A stretch of DNA of 64,000 bases from Lentimicrobium sp. L6 (GCF_013166655.1 NZ_JABKCA010000010.1:16218-80217); one strand, 5' to 3'. Shown: positions 1 to 9,777, counted from the first letter of the stretch. Made by a program: numbers and translations. Notes: generated by a model from the letters alone, not told the origin.

Positions 1-159
1 TCGAATAGCCATAAAGTAATGGCTTTTGTTTCTTCTTCAGGATATATTCCGGAGAGCTCCTCTATGGCAAATGCCATGACGCTTTTATATTTATTGCTAG
101 AAATACGCATTTGGCAAAAATATGGAGATTATTTAGAGCAAACCTATAGATTTTTGTAA
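1..159 (+). CDS. C-terminal fragment of an unrecognised protein
   Basis: An open frame runs in from the left edge and stops with TAA at 157-159, giving the last 52 residues of a protein. The fragment has a Ser-rich stretch followed by a Leu/Met-rich helix and ends YLEQTYRFL. I do not recognise the family. It lies 22 bp upstream of xdhC on the same strand, so it may be the preceding gene of that operon. It does not look like the end of a molybdopterin-binding xanthine dehydrogenase subunit. Confidence 0.45.
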   Translation, partial: SNSHKVMAFVSSSGYIPESSSMANAMTLLYLLLEIRIWQKYGDYLEQTYRFL

Positions 160-181
160 ATTCGCTTTTAAACTGATCGCT

Positions 182-946
182 ATGAACGAAATGATACCGT
201 CTTTAAACCAAATTCAAGAAGAAAAGAAAGCTGCTGTACTCTGTATGGTCATAGAAAGTGTGGGCTCCACTCCACGTAAAGCAGGTAGTAAAATGCTGGT
301 ATTAAGCGATGGAAGTATAGAAGGTTCTGTTGGTGGTGGAGTGATAGAGCAAACGGTGATAGCGGAGGCTCTTCAGATGATGAATACTTTTCAGATAAAA
401 ACGATGGACTATGAACTGGGAAGTGATTTGAGTATGCATTGTGGAGGAAGTGTGAAAATCTATTTTGAAGCCATTAACTCCTTACCGCGTCTTCTTATCT
501 TTGGGGCAGGTCATATTGGGAAAATGTTGGCAGAAATGGCACTTCCTTTTGGTTTCGATGTTCATTTAATCGATAATAGAACTGATATTTTCATAGATAA
601 GAATAGTGCAATAAATTATATAGGTAATGAATTTCCAGATGCTTGGGAAAGTATGGAATTTCAGAAGAATGATTTTGTGGTGGTGACTACTTATAAACAT
701 GATTACGATGCTGGCATTGTTGACCATGTTTTATCAAAGCCGCATGCTTATTTAGGAATGATGGCTAGTAAAAGAAAGGCTGCCAAAGCTCAAAATAAAT
801 GGCTGGAGAGTGGTCATTCAGAAGAAGCTATTAATAAGGTGTATTCTCCAATAGGCTTAAAGATTCAATGTGAGACTCCTCGAGAAATTGCTTTAAGCAT
901 TTTGGCGCAGTTGGTTGATGAAGTCAATAAAATGAGAAAGGCATAA
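182..946 (+). CDS. xdhC: XdhC/CoxI-family molybdenum hydroxylase maturation protein
   Basis: This 254-aa protein matches the XdhC/CoxI family, which binds molybdenum cofactor and helps its sulfuration and insertion into xanthine dehydrogenase-type enzymes. The N-terminal XdhC domain shows GSTPRKAGSKM, a GGGVIE turn and MHCGG, whose Cys is a plausible cofactor ligand. After a linker comes a Rossmann domain with FGAGHIG near residue 110, and the typical MMASKRK segment follows. Its stop is 2 bp before the next ATG, so it is very probably translated together with xdhA. The role is known from the family. The partner here must be inferred, because the catalytic subunit is not in the window. Confidence 0.9.
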   Translation: MNEMIPSLNQIQEEKKAAVLCMVIESVGSTPRKAGSKMLVLSDGSIEGSVGGGVIEQTVIAEALQMMNTFQIKTMDYELGSDLSMHCGGSVKIYFEAINSLPRLLIFGAGHIGKMLAEMALPFGFDVHLIDNRTDIFIDKNSAINYIGNEFPDAWESMEFQKNDFVVVTTYKHDYDAGIVDHVLSKPHAYLGMMASKRKAAKAQNKWLESGHSEEAINKVYSPIGLKIQCETPREIALSILAQLVDEVNKMRKA

Positions 947-948
947 TC

Positions 949-2385
949 ATGAGAGAAGAAAGAAATAATATTGAGTTTCTATTGAATGATGAATTGGTGA
1001 ATCTCAAACTAGATTCGGATTCAGATTTTTCATCTACAACTACTGTCTTAGAATGGTTAAGATCTAATTCTGATTATTTAGGTGCTAAAGAGGGTTGTGC
1101 CGAAGGCGATTGTGGTGCCTGTACAGTTGTTATTGTTGAGGAAGTAAATGATAAATTGATTTATAAAGCTGTGACCAGTTGTATCTTATTCTTGCCTTAT
1201 CTGCATGGAAAGCAATTATTAACGGTGGAGCATTTATCGAAAACGGTAAATGGAGAATATGAGCTTCATCCTGTGCAAGAAGTATTGGCAAAATATAATG
1301 GAAGCCAATGTGGTTATTGTACACCAGGAATAGTGATGAGTCTATTTTCGTTTTATAAGAACCAAGAAACGGAGGAGGATATACAAAATAGTTTGAGTGG
1401 TAATTTATGTCGTTGTACGGGTTATGAAAGCATAAAAGAAGCGGCTATTGAGATTGGTGAGTCAGATTTTGTTGACGAGTTTGCCAATAAGGAAAAACAT
1501 ATTATTGCCAGATTAAAAGAGCTAAAACAAAATTTACAAGCTTTTGACTCCGCTAATTATATCCAGCCCTTAAGTTTAGAAGAAGCCTTAAGTATCAAAC
1601 AAGAAAAACCAGACCTCCTGTTGATAGGAGGTGCTTCGGACATCGCTTTATTAAAGACCAAAAAACATCAAGAATTGCCGGCTATTTTAGACCTTTCCAA
1701 TGTAAAAGAGCTGAAAGAGATAACAAAACATGAAAGCTATTGGGAAATTGGTGCTTCTGTAACGATGGAGCAGCTTCGATTGGAAATGGTAAATGATTGG
1801 CCCGATTTTAAAAAGATATTAGATGTTTTTGGCAGCAAACAAATTCGAAATGTAGCTACCATTGGTGGCAATGTGGGAAGTGCTTCTCCCATTGGAGATA
1901 TATTGCCATTATTGATGGCTCATCAAGCAGAAATCATTATACAAAGTAAACATGAAGCCAGACCCGAAAGTTTAGAAGAATTCATTTTAGCTTATAGAAA
2001 AACCAGCTTAATGCCCGATGAGTTGATTTCTAAAATCATCATTCCAATTGATAAGGATTGGATATTTTGGTCGGAGAAAGTGAGTAAAAGAAAGCAATTG
2101 GACATCAGTACTATCAGCGCTGCTTTTGCCGTCCGATTAACTAAGGAAAAGAAAATAGGAGCGATTATTTTAGCCTACGGAGGAATGGCTGCTATGCCAG
2201 TTCGTGCGACTATGGCTGAGGAATTTCTGCTAGGAAAAGAATTTGAGGAGGCTCATTTTGAAAAAGCAGCCCAATTAATTACAGAAGAATTTGAACCTAT
2301 TACAGATGCTAGAGCCTCAAAAGAAGGACGAGCCATTTTAGCTGCCAACTTAATGCGGAAGTTCTATTTTGAAAATCTTCCTTAG
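949..2385 (+). CDS. xdhA: Xanthine dehydrogenase-type small subunit, [2Fe-2S] and FAD domains
   Basis: The 478-aa protein has the architecture of XdhA. A plant-type [2Fe-2S] domain holds Cys50, Cys55, Cys58 and Cys78. A second helical [2Fe-2S] domain holds CGYC (121-124) and CRC (154-156). A FAD-binding domain from about residue 200 contains LLIGGASDIALL and TIGGNVGSASPIGDILP, and a CO-dehydrogenase flavoprotein C-terminal domain follows. In known enzymes this subunit passes electrons from the molybdenum site to NAD+. It directly follows xdhC, but the gene after it is an unrelated membrane protein, so the molybdopterin subunit expected in such operons is not adjacent. The substrate could be a purine or another heterocycle and cannot be told from this subunit. 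Confidence 0.9.
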   Translation: MREERNNIEFLLNDELVNLKLDSDSDFSSTTTVLEWLRSNSDYLGAKEGCAEGDCGACTVVIVEEVNDKLIYKAVTSCILFLPYLHGKQLLTVEHLSKTVNGEYELHPVQEVLAKYNGSQCGYCTPGIVMSLFSFYKNQETEEDIQNSLSGNLCRCTGYESIKEAAIEIGESDFVDEFANKEKHIIARLKELKQNLQAFDSANYIQPLSLEEALSIKQEKPDLLLIGGASDIALLKTKKHQELPAILDLSNVKELKEITKHESYWEIGASVTMEQLRLEMVNDWPDFKKILDVFGSKQIRNVATIGGNVGSASPIGDILPLLMAHQAEIIIQSKHEARPESLEEFILAYRKTSLMPDELISKIIIPIDKDWIFWSEKVSKRKQLDISTISAAFAVRLTKEKKIGAIILAYGGMAAMPVRATMAEEFLLGKEFEEAHFEKAAQLITEEFEPITDARASKEGRAILAANLMRKFYFENLP

Positions 2386-2386
2386 C

Positions 2387-3763
2387 ATGAAAAAGTTTTT
2401 TGTCAGTTTCTCTTTTCATGATTTCCTTTTGATTTTATTATGGGTGTTTTTTAGCATTAATGTCCTTAATTCAATAAAGTATTTGACAAATTATGATTTT
2501 ATTCCTCACCTAGTGACAATAATTGTATTATTTTTCAATAGCATATTGACTGTTCCTTTATTTTTAGCTAGAAAATCAAAATCCAGAGTCTTAACCAAAA
2601 ATGTACTCTTCATTCTTATTTATTCTATCGTATTTGTATTGGTTTTTTGGCTACAAATTAAGTTTATTTATCAGAATAGAGTTATCGATTTTATTTTGTT
2701 GTCAATCTTTCTAAAAGCCTTAGTTGTAGTTTCTATAGTACTTGTAGTATTTACAGGAGGAGCTTTTTACATTTCATTATTATTTAGAGATAAATATGAT
2801 AAGTTACAATTTAAAGGTTTTACTATTCAAATACTGTTAATTATAAATATTGTTTTTAATATGTTATTTATGATGATCGAAGGGGATTTGTTAAGGAAAG
2901 AGGAAAAGGTATATTGGGAAGAGAATAGGATTCTAAATGCAGATTATTACAAAGGCTTCCCTAATTATTTTACATCAAGCGTTGGATTAATTTCTGGAAA
3001 TTTCGAATATGATATATTGAGTGAGAATTTTGATTCAATAAGAGTGAAAGCTCTGATGTTGCCCTGGCATTCTTACTTAAAAGATGGGAAGTATGATGAT
3101 GAAACACTCATTCATTTTGATTACTATTTCAAGATGAATGAATTGTTCTCTAGAAAGTTTAAAGAGGCTCTCGTCAAACTTCCTCCTGAATTTATATCTG
3201 AAGAAAATATTTACTTGCTCTATCTTCAATATTATAAAGATTATCAGAAGTTTATGAAGGATTATTATAAAGATATATCATATAATCCCAGTTTGAAGAA
3301 TGTCATAAAAAACGAGAATAAGATTGACAGTCTTTTGAATCTATATAAATGTTATGCTCCTAGTGTTATTGTATTGAATACTTTAGATCGGGTTCGAAGA
3401 CAAAAAGATTTTGATGAATATCAAGAAACAGTACCAATAAATAAACTTCAAACCGACTATTACAAAAATGGGAATAAGAAGTACGAGGTATTTATGATTG
3501 ATGGAAAGCTAGAAGGTTGGTATAAGATATGGTATGAATCAGGGGAACTTGATAGTGAAATAGAATACCATAATGGGATGAGGAATGGTTTGATGTTGGA
3601 GTATTATAAGAATGGTCAGATTTCTGCCCGGATGTTATATGATAATGGAAACTGTATAAACGATTCAACCATAAATTGGTATGATAATGGGCAAGTCAAG
3701 TCAAGGTTTTTAAATGGAGAGTTTGAATATTATGATAGAATGAGCCAAGTAGAACTTGATTAG
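2387..3763 (+). CDS. Integral membrane protein with C-terminal MORN-type repeats
   Basis: I place the start at ATG 2387, one base after the xdhA stop. The frame is open slightly further, from TTG 2369, which would overlap xdhA. The 458-aa protein has about five hydrophobic segments (roughly residues 10-30, 42-61, 70-93, 99-128 and 145-163) and then a soluble charged region. At its end are three or four repeats of the YYKNG/WYESG/WYDNG kind, as in MORN_2 (YwqK-type) proteins, which form beta-hairpin stacks. The function is unknown. It may be the last gene of the xdh transcript by position alone. Base composition is more AT-rich than in xdhA. Confidence 0.75.
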   Translation: MKKFFVSFSFHDFLLILLWVFFSINVLNSIKYLTNYDFIPHLVTIIVLFFNSILTVPLFLARKSKSRVLTKNVLFILIYSIVFVLVFWLQIKFIYQNRVIDFILLSIFLKALVVVSIVLVVFTGGAFYISLLFRDKYDKLQFKGFTIQILLIINIVFNMLFMMIEGDLLRKEEKVYWEENRILNADYYKGFPNYFTSSVGLISGNFEYDILSENFDSIRVKALMLPWHSYLKDGKYDDETLIHFDYYFKMNELFSRKFKEALVKLPPEFISEENIYLLYLQYYKDYQKFMKDYYKDISYNPSLKNVIKNENKIDSLLNLYKCYAPSVIVLNTLDRVRRQKDFDEYQETVPINKLQTDYYKNGNKKYEVFMIDGKLEGWYKIWYESGELDSEIEYHNGMRNGLMLEYYKNGQISARMLYDNGNCINDSTINWYDNGQVKSRFLNGEFEYYDRMSQVELD

Positions 3764-3845
3764 TCCTTAAAAAACACCGTTCTAACTGATTAGATTCTAA
3801 TCAATAATAATGTATAAACACCGTCAAACTCAATAAATAATGTAT

Positions 3846-3853
3846 TATATTTG
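3846..3853 (+). promoter_or_regulatory. Candidate -7 box upstream of bcp
   Basis: TATATTTG matches the Bacteroidota -7 consensus TAnnTTTG and lies 17 bp before the bcp start. No clear TTG is seen at -33, so only half of the promoter is supported. It would drive bcp-recA and the following lipoprotein gene. Confidence 0.35.
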
Positions 3854-3870
3854 TATCAAAATATTTACAA

Positions 3871-4335
3871 ATGGTTGAATTAAAAGTTGGAGATTTGGCT
3901 CCTGATTTTAAGGGAGTTGACCAGGATGAGAATCCTATTTCATTTGCAGATTATAAAGGAAAAAAGCTGGTGGTATTCTTTTATCCAAAAGCAAGTACTC
4001 CTGGTTGTACTGCGGAGTCGTGTGATTTTAGAGATAACTATTCCGATTGGCAAGCAAAAGGCTATTCCATTATTGGTGTTAGTGCCGATTCTGTGAAACG
4101 TCAGAAAAACTTTGCCACTAAAAATGAGCTTCCTTATCCACTAATAGCCGATGAGAAAAAAGAAGTGATTGAAGCATTTGGTGCCTGGGGACCTAAGAAA
4201 TTATATGGTAGAGAATATGAAGGAATCTATCGCTATACTTTTGTGATAGATGAGGAGGGTAAAATAGCACATATACTCCATAAGATAAAAACCAAAGAAG
4301 CTACCCAACAATTATACAAAGAACTAAGTCTATAA
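3871..4335 (+). CDS. bcp: Thioredoxin-dependent thiol peroxidase (Bcp/PrxQ)
   Basis: The 154-aa protein is a peroxiredoxin of the Bcp/PrxQ class, which reduces hydrogen peroxide and organic peroxides with electrons from thioredoxin. The peroxidatic Cys46 is in the STPGCT motif. Cys51 follows four residues later (CTAESC), the spacing of the resolving cysteine in PrxQ-type enzymes. The length is normal for the family and there is no signal peptide, so it is cytoplasmic. It ends 16 bp before recA on the same strand, which suggests a joint oxidative stress and DNA repair transcript. Confidence 0.95.
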   Translation: MVELKVGDLAPDFKGVDQDENPISFADYKGKKLVVFFYPKASTPGCTAESCDFRDNYSDWQAKGYSIIGVSADSVKRQKNFATKNELPYPLIADEKKEVIEAFGAWGPKKLYGREYEGIYRYTFVIDEEGKIAHILHKIKTKEATQQLYKELSL

Positions 4336-4351
4336 TATCAAGAAACATAAA

Positions 4352-5383
4352 ATGGCAAAAGAACAACAAGACGTTAAAAAGGAAAAGTTAAAAGCTTTAC
4401 AACTCACTCTAGATAAGATTGAAAAATCATATGGTAAAGGTGCCATCATGAGAATGGGTGATGAAGCTATTTCTGAAATTGAATATATACCTACAGGGTC
4501 TATTGGTCTAAATGTAGCACTAGGAATTGGTGGTCTTCCAAGAGGAAGAGTAGTAGAGATTTATGGTCCTGAATCATCAGGTAAAACCACTTTGGCCATC
4601 CATGCCATTGCAGAAGCTCAAAAGGCTGGTGGTATTGCCGCATTTATTGATGCAGAGCATGCTTTCGATCGTTTTTATGCCGCAAATTTAGGTGTGGATA
4701 TTGAAAACCTTTTCATCTCTCAACCAGATAACGGAGAGCAAGCTTTAGAAATTACAGAGAACTTAATTCGCTCTGGTGCTATTGATATTATTGTAGTGGA
4801 TTCTGTAGCAGCACTTACTCCTAAAAGTGAAATAGAAGGAGAGATGGGAGACAGTAAAATGGGTCTTCAAGCTCGATTAATGTCTCAAGCTTTGCGTAAG
4901 TTAACAGGAACAATTAGTAAAACTGGTGCTACTTGTATTTTCATCAACCAGCTTCGTGAGAAGATTGGGGTGATGTTTGGAAATCCAGAAACTACTACTG
5001 GTGGTAACGCCTTGAAATTTTATGCCAGTGTTCGTCTAGATATCCGTAGAATCTCATCTATTAAAGACCGCGATATGGTGGTTGGAAATAGAGTGAGAGT
5101 TAAAGTGGTGAAGAATAAAGTGGCTCCTCCATTTCGTCAAACCGAGTTTGAGATTACTTTCGGACAAGGGATTTCTAAAGTTGGTGAAATTGTGGATTTA
5201 GGTGTTGAATATGGTATTGTTAAAAAAGCAGGTTCTTGGTTTAGCTATGGAGATACTAAACTAGGTCAAGGTAGAGATGCTGTTAAAGCTTTATTGAAAG
5301 ACAATCCTGAATTAGCCGATGAATTAGAACAAAAAATTATGGATGCTATTAATCCAAAACCAGAAACAGAGGATGAAGCATAA
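4352..5383 (+). CDS. recA: Recombinase RecA
   Basis: This is a full-length RecA of 343 aa. It is the ATP-dependent strand-exchange protein of homologous recombination and the co-protease for LexA-type repressors. Walker A is GPESSGKTT at residues 72-80, and the Walker B strand is [10 protein letters not shown]. The DNA-binding loop regions, including [15 protein letters not shown] and [14 protein letters not shown], are intact, and the tail is acidic as usual. It follows bcp by 16 bp, and the next gene starts inside its last codons. I see no obvious SOS box immediately upstream, but that region is coding. Confidence 0.98.
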   Translation: MAKEQQDVKKEKLKALQLTLDKIEKSYGKGAIMRMGDEAISEIEYIPTGSIGLNVALGIGGLPRGRVVEIYGPESSGKTTLAIHAIAEAQKAGGIAAFIDAEHAFDRFYAANLGVDIENLFISQPDNGEQALEITENLIRSGAIDIIVVDSVAALTPKSEIEGEMGDSKMGLQARLMSQALRKLTGTISKTGATCIFINQLREKIGVMFGNPETTTGGNALKFYASVRLDIRRISSIKDRDMVVGNRVRVKVVKNKVAPPFRQTEFEITFGQGISKVGEIVDLGVEYGIVKKAGSWFSYGDTKLGQGRDAVKALLKDNPELADELEQKIMDAINPKPETEDEA

Positions 5384-6392
5384 AAATATCGTTTACATAT
5401 TAGCTCTTTTGGTATTCTTTGGCTTTTCTTGCCAAAATACAGAGCCAAAAGAGTCGGTGAGTCAACAAGAAGAAGTAGTTAAAACGCGTGTTTTAACTAC
5501 TTTTGATTCTTTAAACCTGAATATTAGAGATGAGCCTAATAATCCGTTATTATATAATGACCGGGCCAATTTTTTTCTGATCACAGGAGAATATAATAAA
5601 GCTTTAGCTGATGTGAGTAAGGCTATTCAGCTTGATACTTTGAATCCAAGTATTTGGATCACTCTTGCCGATGTTTATTTTGCTAAAGAACGATTTGTAG
5701 ATAGTAGAGCGATCCTTTTGAAAACTATAAAAATGGATCCTCAGAATACTGCTGCATTATTGAAACTGTCGAGGTTGTATTTCATTTATCAAGATTATAA
5801 GATATCGCTTCAATATGTAGATGATGCTTTGGCTATTGATCCCATGTTGGAAGATGCATACTTTTTAAAAGGAATGACTTATGCTGAGAAAGGTGATACC
5901 TCAAGTGCTATTTTCCAATATCAAAAAGCAGTTGAAGTCAATCCTGATTTTTACGATGCTTGGATTATGTTAGGTAACCTTCAGGCAGCAAAACAAAACC
6001 CATTAGCAGAGCAATATTATCAAAATGCTTTAGATTTAGATACCAATAACACCCACGCTATTTATATCATGGGTTTGTATTATCAAGATAATGGAAATCT
6101 GGGGGAGGCTGTTAGAAAGTACGAATCATTATTAGCCAAAGAAGAAAGCGAAAATGCATATTATAACTTAGGCTATATTAATTTGGTTTATTTAGAGGAT
6201 TTTCCTCAAGCTATCATTTATTTTCAAAAAGCCTTGAATATTAATGAAGATTATTATGATGCCCTTTTTAATATGGCATTAGCCTTAGAATTAAGTGGTG
6301 ATAAAGAGGATGCTAGAATTAAGTATAAGGAATTACTAAAAAAAGTGCCCAATCACGAAAAGGCACTTTCTCAACTTAATCAATTAGATTAA
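5373..6392 (+). CDS. Tetratricopeptide repeat lipoprotein
   Basis: I choose ATG 5373 rather than ATG 5343. The shorter form begins [20 protein letters not shown], a lipoprotein signal peptide with the lipid-modified Cys at residue 20; the longer form would put a charged stretch in front. The start overlaps the recA stop by 11 bp, so the two are translationally linked. The mature protein (339 aa in total) is made of eight or nine TPR units from residue 50 to the end, with motifs such as [19 protein letters not shown] and [15 protein letters not shown] lipoproteins are protein-interaction scaffolds anchored to a membrane. The partner is unknown. Confidence 0.88.
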   Translation: MKHKNIVYILALLVFFGFSCQNTEPKESVSQQEEVVKTRVLTTFDSLNLNIRDEPNNPLLYNDRANFFLITGEYNKALADVSKAIQLDTLNPSIWITLADVYFAKERFVDSRAILLKTIKMDPQNTAALLKLSRLYFIYQDYKISLQYVDDALAIDPMLEDAYFLKGMTYAEKGDTSSAIFQYQKAVEVNPDFYDAWIMLGNLQAAKQNPLAEQYYQNALDLDTNNTHAIYIMGLYYQDNGNLGEAVRKYESLLAKEESENAYYNLGYINLVYLEDFPQAIIYFQKALNINEDYYDALFNMALALELSGDKEDARIKYKELLKKVPNHEKALSQLNQLD

Positions 6393-6401
6393 TATCGTTT
6401 T

Positions 6402-6743
6402 TTAACTATATTCTCTACCTAAAGCTTCAAGTTCGTCAATTAGACTTTCTGAAGCTTTTTTTAGTTCTTCAAAGATTTCTTCTAATCCTGTGGAGTCGCC
6501 TTCTCTACCTTTTGATTCAAGTTGACGCGCAAACTCTTCAGTTTCTTTGTCAAAGAAATTGGCGGTAACCCCTTTCATGCTGTGTGCATTTTTGTATAAA
6601 CTTTCAAGATCGTTTTCTTTAATGTTTTTTTCCAGATTAACCATTCTTTCTGGGTACTCTGCAATATATATATCAATGATTTCTTTTACAATTTCTCTAT
6701 CGAAAATTTCGTAATTGGAATTAAATGTGGCTTTGTTTATCAT
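6402..6743 (-). CDS. Histidine phosphotransfer (Hpt) domain protein
   Basis: This stand-alone 113-aa protein is an Hpt domain, a four-helix phosphorelay intermediate between a hybrid kinase and a response regulator. The phospho-accepting His is His54 in NAHSMKG, followed by a Phe-rich helix turn and a second amphipathic helix, as in the family. It is convergent with the TPR lipoprotein gene, with only 9 bp between the two stops. The window holds sensor kinases at 24-29 kb, but no hybrid kinase with a receiver domain that would be an obvious partner. Confidence 0.85.
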   Translation of the reverse strand: MINKATFNSNYEIFDREIVKEIIDIYIAEYPERMVNLEKNIKENDLESLYKNAHSMKGVTANFFDKETEEFARQLESKGREGDSTGLEEIFEELKKASESLIDELEALGREYS

Positions 6744-6867
6744 AACATCTTAATATTTTAATGTAAAGTTAGTGAAAATTATTAAATATCAAAACTAAAA
6801 TGATAAGCGTAATGATTTTTAAAAAAGGTGAGGAGAATAAGCTGATATCTGTGGATGAAAAATTGAC

Positions 6868-7089
6868 TTAGCCATTCATTTTTTCATAGTCCACTTTTAA
6901 TGGGTGTAGTATTTTTTTGTTGTTAGCAATAATTTTAACACTACAACTTCCGCAAGAGGAGGAGGCACACGAGCCGCAAGCTGATTTATTACTATCGTTT
7001 TTAAACATATCAAAGAAGCCAAAAAGCTTATAAAAAGTTAATCCGAAAGTTATAATCAATATCGCATAAACAATTATTTCTTGTATCAT
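6868..7089 (-). CDS. FeoB-associated Cys-rich membrane protein
   Basis: This is a 73-aa protein with one N-terminal membrane helix (about residues 4-22) and then a cysteine cluster: Cys38, Cys41, Cys46 and Cys49 in CGSCASSSCGSC. Such small proteins are found next to feoB in many Bacteroidota and Firmicutes and are annotated as FeoB-associated. A role in handling Fe2+ or assisting FeoB is presumed but not shown. It starts 3 bp after the feoAB stop on the same strand, which supports co-translation. Confidence 0.85.
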   Translation of the reverse strand: MIQEIIVYAILIITFGLTFYKLFGFFDMFKNDSNKSACGSCASSSCGSCSVKIIANNKKILHPLKVDYEKMNG

Positions 7090-7092
7090 TTT

Positions 7093-9585
7093 TTAAAATA
7101 TTAAGTGTCCTATTTGGTTGACAAGAAATGCGAGTATCCATGCTAAACCTGTGGTATAACTCATCATGAAGATGGCCCATTTCCAGCTGCCCGATTCTTT
7201 TTTAATAGCAGCAACGGTGGCTATACATGGGAAATATATTAATACGAATATGAGGAAAGCAAAAGCGGTAATAGGATCAAACACTTTTTGCCCTTTATTT
7301 GGTCCAAACTTATAGGTTTCCTCTTGTAATCTTTTTTGTAAAATTTCAGCTTCTTCATCAGGATCTGCTTGGTAGAGTACGCCTAATGTGCTTACTACTA
7401 TTTCTTTGGCACTGGCTCCCGCTATTAAACTCACACTCATTTTCCAATCAAAGCCAAGTGGTTTCATGATGGGTTCAACCCCTTTTCCTAGCATCCCCAA
7501 ATAACTCTTTTCTTGTAGTTCGGCTGCTTGTTCTTTTTTTAAGGTGATAAGCTGAAATTGATAATCTTCAATAATTTCTTTATTCCTTTCTAGGCTGATT
7601 ACTTGTTCTTTTTGTGCAATTTGCTCTAGGTAATTCTTGCTGAATTCTACATCCCTTGGGAAATAGCTCAATGCCCAAATAATAATGCTGGCTACTAAAA
7701 TGATTCCTCCCATTTTTTGCAAATATTGCCTGGTTTTAAACCACATATGCTTTAATGAGTTTCGCATGGTTGGAACTCGGTAGGGAGGAAGTTCCATTAC
7801 AAAAGGGGAGTCCTCAGATTTAAATATGGTCTTTTTGAATATGATGGCCACTAATACTGCCAGTATGATTCCTATTGAATAGATGCTAAATAATACTGTA
7901 CCCGGATTGTTTGGAAAAAAGGCTCCGATAATTAGTAAATAAACTGGTAAGCGAGCAGAACAAGACATAAAAGGATTGATGAGCATCGTTAACAATCTAT
8001 CGTTACGGTTTTCTATGGTTCTAGTGGACATGATAGCGGGCACATTACAACCAAAACCCATTAACATGGGAATGAAGGAACGACCATGAAGGCCCATCTT
8101 ATGCATCAGTTTGTCCATAATAAAGGCCACTCGAGCCATATATCCGGTATCTTCCATTAAGCTAATAAAAAAGAATAGAATGAGTATGTTGGGAAGAAAA
8201 ACTATAACACCACCAACTCCACCGATTATGCCATCCACAATTAAATCTTTAAGCATCCCATCGGTCATTATCTGATTGAGGAAATTACTGAGGAAAGAAA
8301 CACCAGTTTCAATCCATTCCATGGGATATTGTCCCACAAAAAAAGTAGAATAAAACATCAACCACATAAATCCTAAGAAAACCGGAAAGGCAAATATTTT
8401 GTTTAACAGGAAAGCATCGATGATATTCACGGTTTCCCATTTCTTGCTTTGACCTGGCTTAAGGGTTTCTTTTAATGCACCGCCAATAAATGCATATCGT
8501 GCATCAGCAATAATCGTTTCCGGCTCATCATCAAATTCATGTTGAAGTCTTTTTTGTTCGTGTTTTACCGTTTTAGTGATGGCTTTTACATTTCCTAGAA
8601 CCTTTATTCTATCGAAGGAATGTTGGTCCTCCTCTAGTAATTTAATGGACAAGAACCTACTGCTCACTAAATTGGTCAAGTGATAGTTCTCAGGATTCTT
8701 AATCAATTTTTGAATATAGGAAATAGAATTTTCCAACTGTTTTCCATAATTGATATGAATATGGCGAACAAATGTATGCCTATCATGATAGACTTCAATC
8801 ACAGTATTGAATAATTCTTCAATTCCTTTTCCTTTGAAACCAACAGTTGGAACCATGGGGATTCCAATCATTTTTCCAAGGGACTTATAATCAAATTCAT
8901 CTCCCTTTTTCTCTAGTTCGTCAAACATATTAAGAGCAATGACCACTTTAATATCCATATCGATGAGCTGGGTGGTTAGGAAAAGGTTGCGCTCCAGATT
9001 TGAGGAATCTACTACATTAATCACCACATCTGGAGTTTCTTCGAAGATATAGTTTCTTACATAAAGCTCCTCAGGAGTATAATGAGTAATAGAGTAGGTG
9101 CCAGGAAGATCGGCAATATTGAACTGGTAGTCGTTTTGATAAAATCGAGCAGTTTTAGCATCAATGGTGACTCCGCTATAATTACCAACTCGTTCCCTCG
9201 AATTACTCGCAAAGTTGAACAAGCTCGTTTTACCAGAATTTGGATTTCCAACTAAAGCTACATTGATGATCTTATCTTTTCTGATATGACCTTTTTTACC
9301 TCTAGAGCCATCCTCTACCATTCCATGAAAGTCAGGCGATTTTACTCTACCTGGTTCATCTTCCATCATCACATCAATAAGCTGGGCTTCTTGTTTTCTT
9401 AGACTCACATCATAATCCATGATGCTATAGTCTACAGGGTCAAGGAGGGGAGCTGATTTGAGAGAGGTAACTTTTTTTCCGACTACAAAACCCATTTCTA
9501 TGATCCTGGTTCGAAAGGCACCACGGCCGCGAACTTTAACAATAATGGCGCTTTCGCCTTGTTTTAAATCGTAAAGGGTTTTCAT
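7093..9585 (-). CDS. feoB: Fused ferrous iron transport protein FeoA-FeoB
   Basis: The 830-aa protein joins an N-terminal FeoA-type SH3-like domain (residues 1-75, starting LYDLKQGESAIIVKV) to a complete FeoB. The GTPase part has G1 GNPNSGKTS at 113-121, G3 DLPGTYS from 159 and G4 NMFDE. The membrane part has two Gate-type halves, including FLPNILILFFFISLMEDTGY and GASAKEIVVSTLGVLY. FeoB imports Fe2+ across the inner membrane under low iron or anoxia, and FeoA stimulates it. In many bacteria FeoA is a separate gene; the fused form is common in Bacteroidota. The Cys-rich partner gene follows directly. I see no clear Fur box upstream. Confidence 0.96.
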   Translation of the reverse strand: MKTLYDLKQGESAIIVKVRGRGAFRTRIIEMGFVVGKKVTSLKSAPLLDPVDYSIMDYDVSLRKQEAQLIDVMMEDEPGRVKSPDFHGMVEDGSRGKKGHIRKDKIINVALVGNPNSGKTSLFNFASNSRERVGNYSGVTIDAKTARFYQNDYQFNIADLPGTYSITHYTPEELYVRNYIFEETPDVVINVVDSSNLERNLFLTTQLIDMDIKVVIALNMFDELEKKGDEFDYKSLGKMIGIPMVPTVGFKGKGIEELFNTVIEVYHDRHTFVRHIHINYGKQLENSISYIQKLIKNPENYHLTNLVSSRFLSIKLLEEDQHSFDRIKVLGNVKAITKTVKHEQKRLQHEFDDEPETIIADARYAFIGGALKETLKPGQSKKWETVNIIDAFLLNKIFAFPVFLGFMWLMFYSTFFVGQYPMEWIETGVSFLSNFLNQIMTDGMLKDLIVDGIIGGVGGVIVFLPNILILFFFISLMEDTGYMARVAFIMDKLMHKMGLHGRSFIPMLMGFGCNVPAIMSTRTIENRNDRLLTMLINPFMSCSARLPVYLLIIGAFFPNNPGTVLFSIYSIGIILAVLVAIIFKKTIFKSEDSPFVMELPPYRVPTMRNSLKHMWFKTRQYLQKMGGIILVASIIIWALSYFPRDVEFSKNYLEQIAQKEQVISLERNKEIIEDYQFQLITLKKEQAAELQEKSYLGMLGKGVEPIMKPLGFDWKMSVSLIAGASAKEIVVSTLGVLYQADPDEEAEILQKRLQEETYKFGPNKGQKVFDPITAFAFLIFVLIYFPCIATVAAIKKESGSWKWAIFMMSYTTGLAWILAFLVNQIGHLIF

Positions 9586-9706
9586 CAGCTTCGAAAATAT
9601 ACGCGAAAATAGATCTTATTAAGACAGATTATAAAGAAAGCTTTCAAAATACCTACTTTTAGGTATGGGAAATTGATTTTTTTGATAAGATTATCGTGGG
9701 GAGTAA

Positions 9707-9777
9707 TTCAAAGAAGCCTAAAATTCCGCGAAGGAATTGGTGCTATTTTATTTTGTATTTTTTGAGGTTTCTTTGAG
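9707..9777. repeat. Short inverted-repeat (MITE-like) element
   Basis: The left end TTCAAAGAAGCCTAAAA (9707-9723) is repeated in reverse complement at 9760-9777 (reading CTCAAAGAAACCTCAAAA) with two substitutions and one indel. The core CGAAGGAATTGGTGCT at 9729-9744 recurs almost unchanged (CGAAGGAATTAATGCT) at 11374-11389. Two copies of a core in separate intergenic gaps suggest a dispersed non-coding element. There is no reading frame in it. Confidence 0.5.

Noticed and set aside
2369..2386. TTG start extending the MORN membrane protein into xdhA
   Set aside because: ATG 2387 is directly after the xdhA stop and leads into the first membrane helix.
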